DNA from: an uncultured Roseovarius sp. | GTDB lineage: Bacteria > Pseudomonadota > Alphaproteobacteria > Rhodobacterales > Rhodobacteraceae | Assembly (NCBI GenBank): GCA_947503145.1 | Contig: CANNCP010000013.1 | Span: 19,925-83,924, forward strand | Direction: 5' to 3' | DNA length: 64,000 nt | Shown here: piece after piece, positions 1 to 8,260 of the stretch | Layout of the letters: each line of letters starts with the position of its first letter | Numbering within the stretch: the stretch's first letter is position 1 | Notes under the pieces: generated by a model | Databases searched by the model: none | Seen by the model: only the letters and a program-made list of their open reading frames with translations | Told to the model about the DNA's origin: nothing | Program-made: the position numbers and the translations under genes

Positions 1-739
1 GGCTGCAACCTTGAACAGCCTTTTGGCTCGGTTGCGCGACGCGTTCGAGGCTGAGCGAAGTTTTGCAGCCAATGCGGCTCATGAACTAAGGACACCATTG
101 GCGGGCGCTATCGCCCAGGCGCAGCGACTGCGGTCAGAGACCAAAGATCCGACCATCGACGCGCGCGCCGCCGAGATCGAGGCGACGCTCAAGCGTCTCG
201 CTCGGCTGTCCGAACGTCTCCTGCAGCTTGCGCGGGCGGAAGGCGGTAGACTTCGGATGGACCAGAGCGCTGATGTCAGAACCATCACTCGGGTCGTGGT
301 GGAAGATATTGCGCGCAGCACAGAGAACGGGCGCCTTATGTTGAACTTGCCGGACACGCCTGTCTTGTCTGATATCGACCCCGACGCATTGGGAATTCTG
401 TGCCGGAATCTGGTGGAAAACGCCCTACGCCACGGGGCGCAGAATGCCCCAGTCGAGGTTACACTCACGAGCGACGGGCAGTTGATCGTGGCGAACGAGG
501 GCCCCGCGGTAGCAACCCAAACACTCGAACGCCTGACAGGGCGCTTCGAGAGGGCAGATGCAAAAACTGATGGTAGCGGGCTTGGCCTCGCTATCGTCTC
601 AGCCATCGCAGAACGGATCGAAACCTCTCTCTTGCTCCAGTCACCACGTCCCGGTGAAACTTCTGGATTTCAGGCATCCGTCAGATTGCCAACGGATGCT
701 CCAAATGCCCATGTGAAAGATCGGGAGCATTGGCCTTGA
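1..739 (+). CDS. Sensor histidine kinase, C-terminal part (5' end outside window)
   Basis: Reads from the first base to a TGA at 737-739. A TTG lies at 11, but the frame is open upstream, so I treat the gene as truncated by the window edge. Counting from position 11, the HisKA phospho-acceptor motif HELRTPLAG is near residues 24-32. The ATPase domain follows, with N-box NLVENALRHG near 133 and G2 box DGSGLGLAIV near 188. These are the dimerisation and catalytic halves of a two-component kinase, which would phosphorylate a response regulator encoded upstream. The sensor domain is not visible, so the signal is unknown. The family call is secure. Confidence 0.9.
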   Translation, partial: AATLNSLLARLRDAFEAERSFAANAAHELRTPLAGAIAQAQRLRSETKDPTIDARAAEIEATLKRLARLSERLLQLARAEGGRLRMDQSADVRTITRVVVEDIARSTENGRLMLNLPDTPVLSDIDPDALGILCRNLVENALRHGAQNAPVEVTLTSDGQLIVANEGPAVATQTLERLTGRFERADAKTDGSGLGLAIVSAIAERIETSLLLQSPRPGETSGFQASVRLPTDAPNAHVKDREHWP

Positions 740-862
740 AGTCTCACGTCGCAGCGCCCCGAGGGGTGCGGTGTCGATGATGGTTGTTGTAGACATGATT
801 CTTCATTCTGAATGCGAGTAATCGCACTCATCCCATTGATATTATTACACTATAGGGTGATT

Positions 863-883
863 GGGGGCGGAATCTCCGCCCCC
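863..883. terminator. Strong GC hairpin downstream of the ParB-like pseudogene
   Basis: GGGGGCGGA (863-871) pairs perfectly with TCCGCCCCC (875-883) around an ATC loop, 13 bp past the stop of the leftward ParB-like pseudogene. Neither side has a convincing T-tract, so this is terminator-like only. Bases 740-862 hold nothing else I recognise. Confidence 0.4.
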
Positions 884-895
884 CGCTGGATCACG

Positions 896-2656
896 TTATT
901 CCGAGGCCAGCATCGACGCGCCTTCAGCAGGCAGGTCATCCGTCAGAAATGCAGGAAGGTCAGCTTCACTGACGCTGTCAGCCGCTTCGGCATCCGCCCC
1001 CTGCCCTTCGGCATGGTCCTCATCGTCCAGCGCCACGAGATCGTTCCGGCGCATGACGCTCGTCGACCAGCTTTGCCACCACGCTGTCCTTCAGATCGCT
1101 CGCCTGCGCCGGCATGTAGATGTGACGCACTGAGGCTTCGAGACAGCTTCCCGAAGCAGAGGAAGTGCGGAAGGTGTCCGTCACAATCTTCAGCAGCAGC
1201 AGAATCAACGCCACGTCGGGCGAGCGCCCGATCGCTTCACGCAGCGCCAGCGTCCGGTGTGCCGTCAACTCGATTACGAGCCGCTCGGGCAGTGGCTTCA
1301 GCGCTCCGTCATCCTCATCCTCCGGGAAGTCAGCTCCGATAGGCTGGCCACCCGACATAATGATGGTTCCGCCAGGAGCGGCACTGCCATGGCCATCGGT
1401 GAGATCACGATCAGCACCCTGCCCCGCCACCGCAGGATCAGTATCATCCTGGACCGCTGCCTCCTCAACAGGCTCATCCTCTGACCGCACATAGCCGCGA
1501 TAGACGGCCAGCGCGCCGTAGCGGTCGAGCGTGACGAACGCCCCTGCCCGCCCGATCTCCTCCGCGTCGAAGATCAACGGCCGGGTCTCGATCCTTTCCA
1601 TCTCCGCTTCCAATACGCCAAGCCGCGTGTCGACCTTGTCGGGGATCTCATCCTGACCCGCGTATTCCTCTTCCAGCGCCCGATACTCGGCGAGCAGCTT
1701 GGCATGGGCCGCACCTTCCTCATCCGTCATCGGTGCCGGATCGCCGGATAGGGACCGCAGCCTGTAGCTGTAGCCGTAGGGCAGGTCAAGCGCGACTTCG
1801 ATCCACTTCCAGCCCTCAACCGCAACCGTCTCAGCCTCGGCCTGGAGTTTTTCCGTCACCAGCCGATCGAGCAGGGCAGGGTCCTCGAGCCAGCCATCGT
1901 CATCGCCCTGAAAGAGGTCATGCAGCATCGTGCCGCCCGCCTCTTCGTAGGCCTCAACACCCACAAAGACCGCGCGCCGGTCGGACGCTCGGACCGAGGT
2001 CTCGGTCAGCATGCGCCGGATCTGGAATGGCTCCTTGTTCCAGGATGAATGGATCACATCCCAGACCTGAACCTGACGCGCGTGATCGGGGTTCACGGTG
2101 AAGGCCATGAGCTGCTCCAGCGTCATGCCATCCTCGGCATAGACCTCAAGCAGGGCAGGGGCGACGGAAGCGAGTTTCAGGCGCTACTTCACGATCTGTG
2201 GCGTCACGAAGAAGGCGGCAGCAATCTCTGCATCGCTCTGGCCCTTATCCCGCAGCGCCACAAACGCGCGGAACTGGTCGAGCGGGTGCAGGGCGACGCG
2301 ATGCATGTTTTCTGCAAGGGAATCATCCTCGGCCAGGATGTCGGACGCAGCATCGCGCACGATGCAGGGAATGGGCGTGGTCTTTGCCAAACACTTATGC
2401 TTCACCAGCAGGGACAATGCTTGGAACCGACGGCCACCGGCCGGGATCTCGACTTGCCGGTCTCGGTGCCATCGTCAGCCAACACGGGCCGCACGCTCAG
2501 GCTCTGCAAGAGGCCGCGGCGGGCGCTGTCTTCGGCCAGTTCCTTGACGGACACGCCAGCCTTGATGCGCCGCACGTTGGACTGACTCAACACCAGTTTG
2601 TCAAAAGGGATATCCCGGGACGGGGACAGGGTGATTTTCTGGACAGCTTTCGTCAT
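896..2656 (-). pseudogene. ParB/RepB-type partition nuclease-like protein, decayed
   Basis: Starts at ATG 2656 behind GGAG. The N-terminal ParB domain (MTKAVQKITLSPS, then NVRRIKAGVSVKELAED) is read until about 2415, where the frame shifts. The middle part (ALHPLDQFRAFVALRDKGQ, then an HTH-like segment) runs to a stop at 2184-2186. The same frame reopens and runs from about 2180 to about 1062 (PEDEDDGALKPLPERLV and following). Near 1060 it slips frame and jumps directly to a short acidic tail ending at a TAA at 896-898 (ADLPAFLTDD). From memory, full-length relatives of about 700 aa on Rhodobacterales plasmids keep a longer C-terminal half, so a sizeable internal deletion is likely. At least one frameshift, one premature stop and one junction are visible. 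Unlike repB at 4250, it is not in a partition operon. Confidence 0.8.
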
Positions 2657-2767
2657 CAGATCTTCTCCACGACGGGCGCCGGAAGCCACTCTCCCGATCT
2701 CATTTCCCGTCACCCTCAAACCAACACTCCTTTGCCTCTCGATGATCGTATGGTTGCCAAGAGGCGA

Positions 2768-2783
2768 CTTAACAGCTGTTAAG
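2768..2783. promoter_or_regulatory. parS-like 16-bp palindrome, copy 1
   Basis: CTTAACAGCTGTTAAG is a perfect palindrome between repC and the ParB-like pseudogene. It fits the repABC centromere consensus as I know it (GTTNNCNGCNGNNAAC) at all fixed positions except the outermost base pair. An identical copy starts 46 bp further right. RepB is the likely ligand. Confidence 0.6.
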
Positions 2784-2813
2784 TCATGCCAACTGAGCAC
2801 CGCGGCGTTGAAA

Positions 2814-2829
2814 CTTAACAGCTGTTAAG
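2814..2829. promoter_or_regulatory. parS-like 16-bp palindrome, copy 2
   Basis: Identical to the palindrome at 2768-2783 and overlapping the last codons and stop of repC (stop at 2825-2827). Two exact copies 46 bp apart just downstream of repC match one of the usual locations of parS in repABC plasmids. A partial relative (CTTAACAGCTGC) lies inside repB at 4683. Confidence 0.6.
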
Positions 2830-4048
2830 CCGCACTTCGCCGACCGATCAAAGCCATGACCATCGGACCGCAAGAGAATTCGCCCGCCGCGGCCTTGGAC
2901 GTCAGCGCCCGCAAGTATCCACCCGGTGATCTGATGTCAGAGAAACGTTCCAGCATGGCCACGACGACGATCGAGGCTTGCTCTGGTCCCATGCAGCGTT
3001 GCGCTTCTTCCCACGCAGAAACACTGATCCCCATGGCCGGCCTTACATGACAAGCCGCGTCGAAAAGTTGGTGCCAGTGTCGAATGTCGCCCTGATAGAA
3101 AGTCTTGAGCGAGGGACAGCCGGCGATTACCAGGTGGAGAGGGATTTTCGGCACCCGCCTCGTGTCAGGCTCTTCAAGGTCAGCCACGGGCTCACCCGTA
3201 TCATCATCAGGCGCGCGTCCCGCCGCCCCGCCTTTTTCTAAGGCAGGTTCAAGATCTATAGATTCTTTATTTGAATTATGATGGTGACGCTCACATTGGG
3301 CATCATTGGTGTTCATTTCTTCTGTTTCAGGACCGTCAATCACATTACGCGCCTGGTCAAGAAGGGTCTCCAGTTCAGTCCGAAATGCCGACAGATCCTC
3401 AAGCGAGAGTTTGCGGCGAAGAGCGCGGGCGGTGAGGGCTGCCTTGTCGCGGAGCTGGTCCCACAGGCCAAGCCCGGGCTGGATCTCCTCGCCGAACTCC
3501 GCCAGAGCGGCCAAGTCGCGACGCATAAGGCTCACTACCTCCCTCAGTCGCCGCACACGGTCCTCGGCCTCACGCACAGCCTCTGCAGCCCGTGCAATAT
3601 CCTCGGCCCGGCAATAGAGCGGGGAGAGATCAAAGCCGAAGGCCACCCGATCTTCGCCACGCTTGCGCACATACCGCTTCCCATTGGGGCTATCGCGCCG
3701 CATGAGCAAGCGTGCCTCTACCAACCGGGCGAGGTGACGGCGCATCGTCGAGCAAGGCATGCCGTTCAGCCGCTCGCAGATCGCCTTGTTGGATGGGAAG
3801 ACGACCATTTCGGTGTTCCCGCCAAGCGCATCGTCCGGAAAGAAGCTGAGAAGCCCCTGAAGAACGGTCAGATCGCGCTCGGAAACCCCAAAGGCCGCCT
3901 GTGCCTTGGACAGCTCGCGGAGGAGCTCCCACTTGTTGACGGGCCTGCCGGGAACAGACGCCTCAGGACGCTCGACCACGCGCAGATGGGCGTGCGATAT
4001 CGGCCGCATAAACGGCGAAATCGGTGTGTAATCCATGATGTCATTCAC
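2825..4048 (-). CDS. repC: Plasmid replication initiator RepC
   Basis: 407 aa, the usual size of RepC, the initiator that binds the origin inside its own gene in repABC plasmids. The N-terminal winged-helix region carries WELLRELSKAQAAFGVSERDLTVLQGLLSFFP near residues 40-75 and CERLNGMPCSTMRRHLARLVEARLL near 92-115, both typical. A charged linker near 235-290 precedes the C-terminal domain. It is third in the leftward repA-repB-repC order and separated from repB by a 201-bp gap holding an antisense RNA. Expression is therefore probably limited by that RNA. The presence of repC is the main reason for calling the window a plasmid. The start ATG at 4046-4048 is the natural choice, as it keeps the conserved N-terminus. 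Confidence 0.95.
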   Translation of the reverse strand: MNDIMDYTPISPFMRPISHAHLRVVERPEASVPGRPVNKWELLRELSKAQAAFGVSERDLTVLQGLLSFFPDDALGGNTEMVVFPSNKAICERLNGMPCSTMRRHLARLVEARLLMRRDSPNGKRYVRKRGEDRVAFGFDLSPLYCRAEDIARAAEAVREAEDRVRRLREVVSLMRRDLAALAEFGEEIQPGLGLWDQLRDKAALTARALRRKLSLEDLSAFRTELETLLDQARNVIDGPETEEMNTNDAQCERHHHNSNKESIDLEPALEKGGAAGRAPDDDTGEPVADLEEPDTRRVPKIPLHLVIAGCPSLKTFYQGDIRHWHQLFDAACHVRPAMGISVSAWEEAQRCMGPEQASIVVVAMLERFSDIRSPGGYLRALTSKAAAGEFSCGPMVMALIGRRSAA

Positions 4049-4106
4049 GAAGGCAAAATTTCCCTGGCCCGCGAATCGCTTTGCGCTTGCGGGAAAGGGG
4101 CCAGAT

Positions 4107-4210
4107 CGCTACATTCAGAGGTGCGAAAACTGAAGTTTTGTAGCGGGCTGGTCCCGTGCGAAACCTAAGAAAGGTCTCGTGAAGCTTGCTTCTCGGGGCC
4201 TTTTTCTTTT
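4107..4210 (+). ncRNA. repABC counter-transcribed RNA (incA-type), approximate ends
   Basis: The 201-bp repB-repC gap encodes, opposite to the rep genes, a hairpin (CGCTACA 4107-4113 with TGTAGCG 4139-4145, plus inner TTCAG/CTGAA) followed by a textbook intrinsic terminator at 4170-4210. A small antisense RNA in this gap is the known copy-number and incompatibility determinant of repABC plasmids. The 5' end is uncertain: a weak TTGCGG-N17-TACATT (4087-4115) could start it near 4122, which would leave only half of the first hairpin in the RNA. Confidence 0.6.
4170..4210 (+). terminator. Rho-independent terminator of the antisense RNA
   Basis: AAAGGTCTCG (4170-4179) pairs with CGGGGCCTTT (4194-4203), allowing two G-U pairs. 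An inner GAAGC/GCTTC stem caps the helix and TTCTTTT (4204-4210) follows on the plus strand. This is the clearest intrinsic terminator in the window. Confidence 0.85.
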
Positions 4211-4249
4211 CTGCCTGTCTCGTGCCTCCTTTTTGATTGTTGCTCTTCC

Positions 4250-5182
4250 TCAGTCTTCCGAACGCTTCCAGCGCTCGTGAAGCTCGGCGATCAGCTGCGG
4301 GGCGTTGCCCTCAAGCCAGCTGACAAAATCGCTCTCCTCGGCCTTCAACTCGAGCTTGAGTTGCTTTCCACGACGTCCGGTCGTGACAGTGGCGGCACCG
4401 ACCCCCGGAATCACCGTGCCGGGCCGCCCGCGAGGGCGAGACGAGGATGTGGTCTGTTCGGGCTTCCCTGCAGCAGAGAGGACGGCCAAAAATGCATGAT
4501 CGGATTTCTCGTCAATACCGCCTTGGTAGGATGTTTTGGCCTCACCCGCCAAAGCTGCAAGCAGTTCGCGATCGGCATCCGTAGCCCCCAGCAACTTCTT
4601 GAGCTCTTCCCACCTGGGCCGACCAATGCCCGGAGCGGCACCGATGGCGAGGACCAGGTCCTCCCCAACGGTGCGGACCACGCTTAACAGCTGCGACACT
4701 CCTGCCTCGGTCAGATTGAGAACCTCGGCGACACCCTTGTTAGTGCGTTCGGATGCGCTCAGATGGTCACCGTCGAGCAAGGCTGCGGCAACAAGCGCTC
4801 GTTCGATGAAGCTTAGATCCCGCCGCTCTTGGTTCTCTAACAGCTGATCACGAAGTGCCTGATCGCCCTCCATCTCTGTGACAATGGCGCGGACCTTGAT
4901 CCCAAGTTCTCTGCAAGCTTCCAGTCGACGACGGCCATAGATCAGGCTGTAGCGATCACCATCAAGCGGCCGGACGAGGATTGGTACTCGCTGTCCGTTC
5001 TTGGAAATTGACGCCTTGAGGCCCGCAGTCTCAATCTGCAGCCTGTCATCGAGCCGACCTGTGATTTCGATTTGGTCAGGCTCGATTTCGAAAACGCCGC
5101 CGCGCAGCCTGCGCCCTTCAAGAGCGTCGGGCGCGTTGCGCAGGGTCTGCAGTGGCAGTCCCAGTTTAGGCTTTCTTGCCAT
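4250..5182 (-). CDS. repB: Plasmid partition protein RepB (ParB family)
   Basis: 310 aa. The ParB N-terminal domain is recognisable from IEPDQIEITGRLDDRL (about 33-48) through GQRVPILVRPLDGDRYSLIYGRRRLEA (about 63-89). The HTH region (ALLDGDHLSASERTNKGVAEVLNL) lies near 135-160. RepB binds parS and works with the RepA ATPase in plasmid segregation. Its start lies 17 bp inside the end of repA, so the two are translationally linked. The intact RepB sits close to two parS-like palindromes downstream of repC, so the pseudogene at 896-2656 is not needed for partition. Confidence 0.93.
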   Translation of the reverse strand: MARKPKLGLPLQTLRNAPDALEGRRLRGGVFEIEPDQIEITGRLDDRLQIETAGLKASISKNGQRVPILVRPLDGDRYSLIYGRRRLEACRELGIKVRAIVTEMEGDQALRDQLLENQERRDLSFIERALVAAALLDGDHLSASERTNKGVAEVLNLTEAGVSQLLSVVRTVGEDLVLAIGAAPGIGRPRWEELKKLLGATDADRELLAALAGEAKTSYQGGIDEKSDHAFLAVLSAAGKPEQTTSSSRPRGRPGTVIPGVGAATVTTGRRGKQLKLELKAEESDFVSWLEGNAPQLIAELHERWKRSED

Positions 5183-6359
5183 TGCGTCCCCACGTGTTCT
5201 GGATGATCGCCGCGATCTCGTCGTTGACGGCGTTCATGGATTCGATTGCACGATCGAAAGTCTGACGCGTGAAGTCCTTCTTGTCGGCCTCGTAGAGCGT
5301 CTGCTTCGTCAGCCCTGCATCAGAGATCGCAGTAGACTCAACCATGTGGTTGGTCAGGACTGACCTGCCGAACAGACCCCGGATGAAAGCAATGACCTCG
5401 GTCTGCGGGGCATCACCCACCTTGTAGCGGGTCGGCAGAAAGCGCAGCCAGTCGAAGCGAAGGTTTGCGCCAGCATCCCGGATGACGCCAAGCAGATCAG
5501 CGGTCATTCGCAGAAACTGCGACATGGACATCAGATCGAGCATTTGGGGGTGAACGGTAACAAGCACCCCTGAAGATGCTGAAAGGGCGGACATGGTTAA
5601 AAAACCAAGCTGCGGCGGACAGTCGATGACGACGACGTCATAGTCCGCTTCGACACTGTCGAGCGCGTCGCGCACACGGGCAAAGAATGCGCGGGCGCCG
5701 CCACGCTGAATGGCTGCCGGTGTCTCATGTTCGAATTCCATGAGCTCGAGGTTCCCGGGAATCAGGTCAAGACCACGGATGTAGGTCTTGCGGATCACGT
5801 CCGAGATCGGGACCGGTTCATCGTAGCGAACCGCATCATACAGCGTGCCACCCTCCATCAGGTCCAGCTCAGGCTGGATGCCATGCAGCGCGGAAAGGGA
5901 TGCCTGGGGGTCCAGATCGATCGCAAGGACACGATATCCCTTGAGAGCCAAGCGCTGTGCAAGGTGAGCGGATGTTGTCGTTTTCCCGGACCCGCCTTTG
6001 AAGTTCACAACAGAAACAATCTGAAGCTCGTCACCGGCACGACGCCCCGGAACGTAGGTTCCAGGCTTCTTCGCGTTTGCCTCAAGAGCGTGGCGAATCT
6101 CCCAGATATCATCGAGGGTATATCGCCGGTGGCTGCCCGCAGTGGTTTCGACGTCAGCGATCTTTCCTTCTCGATGAAGCTTGCGAAGGTAGGTATGATC
6201 GACGCCAAGCAACTCGGCCGCCTCGCCGCTGGTCAGGCTGCGCATGACTTTTTTGGCGTCGGGAGGGAAGTGGGCAGCACGTTGCGCATGAAGATTGGAC
6301 GCAAGAAGCTCTGCGTAGTGCCCGATGGCAATGTCCAGGTCCTGCTCAGCTTCGCTCAT
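5166..6359 (-). CDS. repA: Plasmid partition ATPase RepA (ParA family)
   Basis: 397 aa. A MerR-like helix-turn-helix (LTSGEAAELLGVDHTYLRKL, about 42-61) precedes the deviant Walker A box KGGSGKTT (about 121-128). DLDPQASLSAL (near 147) and VVVIDCPPQLGFLTMSAL (near 243) follow. This is the RepA layout: partition ATPase and, through the N-terminal domain, autorepressor of the rep operon. It is first in the leftward repABC operon. The promoter and operator should lie in the 208-bp gap at 6360-6567, shared back to back with the toxin-antitoxin operon; I cannot identify the repA promoter itself there. Confidence 0.95.
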   Translation of the reverse strand: MSEAEQDLDIAIGHYAELLASNLHAQRAAHFPPDAKKVMRSLTSGEAAELLGVDHTYLRKLHREGKIADVETTAGSHRRYTLDDIWEIRHALEANAKKPGTYVPGRRAGDELQIVSVVNFKGGSGKTTTSAHLAQRLALKGYRVLAIDLDPQASLSALHGIQPELDLMEGGTLYDAVRYDEPVPISDVIRKTYIRGLDLIPGNLELMEFEHETPAAIQRGGARAFFARVRDALDSVEADYDVVVIDCPPQLGFLTMSALSASSGVLVTVHPQMLDLMSMSQFLRMTADLLGVIRDAGANLRFDWLRFLPTRYKVGDAPQTEVIAFIRGLFGRSVLTNHMVESTAISDAGLTKQTLYEADKKDFTRQTFDRAIESMNAVNDEIAAIIQNTWGRNGKKA

Positions 6360-6525
6360 CTCTGCCTCGATTCGTGGGCGCGTTTTTTATGTGATCGCGC
6401 GTTATTTATCGAGACTATTGCCCGAGCTATCAGATTCGTGCAAGCTCTTTCTAGATTTGGTGTCAGTCGCTGCGTCATGCACAAGAGTAGCTAGGGTTTG
6501 CGGCAGGCTTGTCTTAGGAACCTTT

Positions 6526-6553
6526 CGGATATACATTACAAGACGTATATCCG
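6526..6553. promoter_or_regulatory. Palindromic operator of the toxin-antitoxin operon
   Basis: CGGATATAC (6526-6534) and GTATATCCG (6545-6553) form a perfect 9-bp inverted repeat with a 10-bp spacer, ending 14 bp before the antitoxin ATG at 6568. AbrB-fold antitoxins repress their own operons through such dyads, and the left arm overlaps a possible -10 (TATACA). Autorepression is inferred from position. Confidence 0.6.
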
Positions 6554-6567
6554 CATGGGAGGTCACG

Positions 6568-6795
6568 ATGCAGGTCGCAAAATGGGGTAACTCGCTGGCC
6601 GTCCGTTTGCCCGCGGAGCTCGTCCGAGAGCTTGGTCTCAAGGAGGGTGATCAGATCGACCTGGTCAAGGACGACGGTCGGGTCAGAGTCCGTCGCCTTG
6701 CTCGTGCGGATGAGGTACTTACCGGCCTGCGCCGCTTCCGGGGCAAGTTGTCCGCAGCAGAACGTCTGAGCCGCGACGACGCACATGAGCGCTGA
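6568..6795 (+). CDS. AbrB-fold antitoxin (VapB/MazE type)
   Basis: 75 aa beginning MQVAKWGNSLAVRLPAELV, the classic swapped-hairpin AbrB/SpoVT DNA-binding motif, followed by LGLKEGDQIDLVKDDGRVRVRR. The C-terminal tail would wrap the toxin. ATG 6568 is preceded by GGGAGG (6557-6562). Longer in-frame upstream reading is ignored because it would cross the operator. The gene overlaps the PIN toxin by 11 bp, the usual coupled arrangement. It neutralises the toxin and probably represses the operon with it. On a repABC plasmid such a pair typically acts in post-segregational stability. Confidence 0.88.
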   Translation: MQVAKWGNSLAVRLPAELVRELGLKEGDQIDLVKDDGRVRVRRLARADEVLTGLRRFRGKLSAAERLSRDDAHER

Positions 6796-7180
6796 GTTCG
6801 CGGACACGAATGTCGTTCTTTACCTGCTCGACGATGGCCCAAAGGCCGATCGCGCCGAGGTCATCCTGGGGCAGGGGCCCCGGATCAGCGTTCAGGTTCT
6901 AAACGAGTCACTGGTGAACTGCCGCCGCAAAGCTGGCCTCGGTTGGGAGGAAGCAGCGGCCTTTCTCGAAGGCGTGCGCGCCTTGTGTCCCGTCGAAGAT
7001 CTCTCCGTGCAGACCCATGACGTCGGCCGCGCTTTGGCGGAACGCTACGGCTTCTCGATCTACGACGCGATGATCGTGGCCAGCGCTTTGGTTGCGGGGT
7101 GTACCACGCTGTGGAGCGAGGACATGCAAGATGGCCTGCTGGTGGAAGGCCAGCTTCGCATCGTCAACCCCTTTGCATGA
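6785..7180 (+). CDS. PIN-domain toxin (VapC-like ribonuclease)
   Basis: 131 aa with the acidic PIN active-site pattern: D7 in FADTNVVLYLLD, E41 in VLNESL, D94 in YDAMIVASAL and D113 in SEDMQDG. These residues bind the metal used for RNA cleavage in VapC-family toxins. ATG 6785 lies within the antitoxin reading frame. The length is normal and all four acidic residues are present, so the toxin should be active. The exact RNA target cannot be predicted. Confidence 0.9.
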   Translation: MSAEFADTNVVLYLLDDGPKADRAEVILGQGPRISVQVLNESLVNCRRKAGLGWEEAAAFLEGVRALCPVEDLSVQTHDVGRALAERYGFSIYDAMIVASALVAGCTTLWSEDMQDGLLVEGQLRIVNPFA

Positions 7181-7209
7181 GCGGACGGCTTCTGTGCCTG
7201 AAACTGACC

Positions 7210-7254
7210 ACAACCTTGTAATCCTTCCCTGTAGTGGAGGATTTGCAAGGTTGT
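7210..7254. repeat. 45-bp inverted repeat between convergent genes
   Basis: ACAACCTTG (7210-7218) and CAAGGTTGT (7246-7254) are perfect arms. Inside, AATCCTTCC faces GGAGGATT with one extra base. It lies between the converging PIN toxin and serine recombinase, so a bidirectional terminator is possible, though no T-tracts follow. The inner CCTTCC/GGAGG core also resembles the MerR-type boxes further right, but no promoter elements fit. Confidence 0.5.
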
Positions 7255-7258
7255 TAGG

Positions 7259-8146
7259 CTACTCAAGCAGCCCCAGCCTCTCCGCCCGCTCCAACAGCAT
7301 CTTGACTGACGACGGCTGCCATCTCGTTCGGCCACGTGGTGTGCGTTCGCGCATAGATTCCAGCCGTTCACAGATCGCCTGGAGCGTAATGCCGGGATCC
7401 GCGCCCTTGATGGCGGCGACGATGGCGGGCAGGCGGTCGTCGGTTTCGCGGCGGCCGGCGCGGGCCAAAACTGTCTCGGGCAGGAAGCCGTCGCGGACAT
7501 AGGCCTTCACGGCGCGCAAGAGACGGCTTTGGGTCCAGCGACGCGCCTCGGGCAAGGGGCCGTTGATGATGCGCACCACGTCTTCCCAGGCCAAGTCGGG
7601 GCGCAACCGGCGCACATGGGGCACCCAATCTTGTGCCGTTTCGTTCAGACGCTCCATGTAGCCGTCCTGTCGCGCTAGCCGCACCTTGCGAAGAGCGGCA
7701 GGGTCTTTGGCCCGCAGTCCAGGGTTTCCGCCCACGCGGCCCTTTGTGCGCGCACTGGCGAGGCCGGCCTTGGTGCGCTCCCGGATCAGGGCGCGCTCGA
7801 ACTCGGCCGCAGCGCCCAAGACCTGCAGCGTGAACTTGCCCTGCGGGGATCCAGTGTCGATCGGGTCCTGGATCGAGCGAAAGAACGCACCCCTGGCCTC
7901 CAGCCGCTCGATCACTTCCAGCAGATGCGACAGAGACCGCGCAAGCCGGTCGATCCTCACGACGACCAGCGTATCGTCACTCTGGATGCGTTCGAGCACA
8001 CGCCCAAGCACCGGCCGCGCGCGATTGCCGCCTGAGGCGTGCTCTTCATAGATTTCGGCGCAACCCGCAGATTTCAGGGCCTGCGACTGGGGCAGGGGGG
8101 TTTGATCCTCTGTGGATACGCGCGCATAGCCTATCAATGGCATCAA
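7259..8146 (-). CDS. Serine site-specific recombinase (resolvase/invertase family)
   Basis: 295 aa. The resolvase catalytic domain opens with IGYARVSTEDQTPLPQ (nucleophile Ser in RVST, residue 10). It continues with VVVRIDRLARSL (about 61-72), DPIDTGSPQGKFTLQVLGA (about 93-111) and ERTKAGLASARTKGRVGGNPG (about 122-142). The remaining 150 residues form a longer C-terminal region than in Tn3-type resolvases (about 190 aa), seen in accessory plasmid recombinases. It starts 114 bp from the divergent helicase gene. No recombination site is obvious in that gap. Confidence 0.88.
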   Translation of the reverse strand: MMPLIGYARVSTEDQTPLPQSQALKSAGCAEIYEEHASGGNRARPVLGRVLERIQSDDTLVVVRIDRLARSLSHLLEVIERLEARGAFFRSIQDPIDTGSPQGKFTLQVLGAAAEFERALIRERTKAGLASARTKGRVGGNPGLRAKDPAALRKVRLARQDGYMERLNETAQDWVPHVRRLRPDLAWEDVVRIINGPLPEARRWTQSRLLRAVKAYVRDGFLPETVLARAGRRETDDRLPAIVAAIKGADPGITLQAICERLESMRERTPRGRTRWQPSSVKMLLERAERLGLLE

Positions 8147-8260
8147 AACAGTCTTTTTGCAGTTTCATATAGCGCTACTAAACGACCGATTGATGGCAGA
8201 AGAATAACGTTTCGGAGGTTGGTGCCACCTTTTTTCTGTAAGTTCCACATAGGCGGCGCA

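Noticed and set aside
812..1342. Rightward frames over the ParB-like pseudogene
   Set aside because: The opposite strand carries recognisable ParB-like sequence; these frames have no motifs.
7210..7254. Assignment as an active CueR promoter
   Set aside because: The dyad core is similar, but no acceptable -35/-10 pair at 19-bp spacing exists on either strand and both flanking genes end here.
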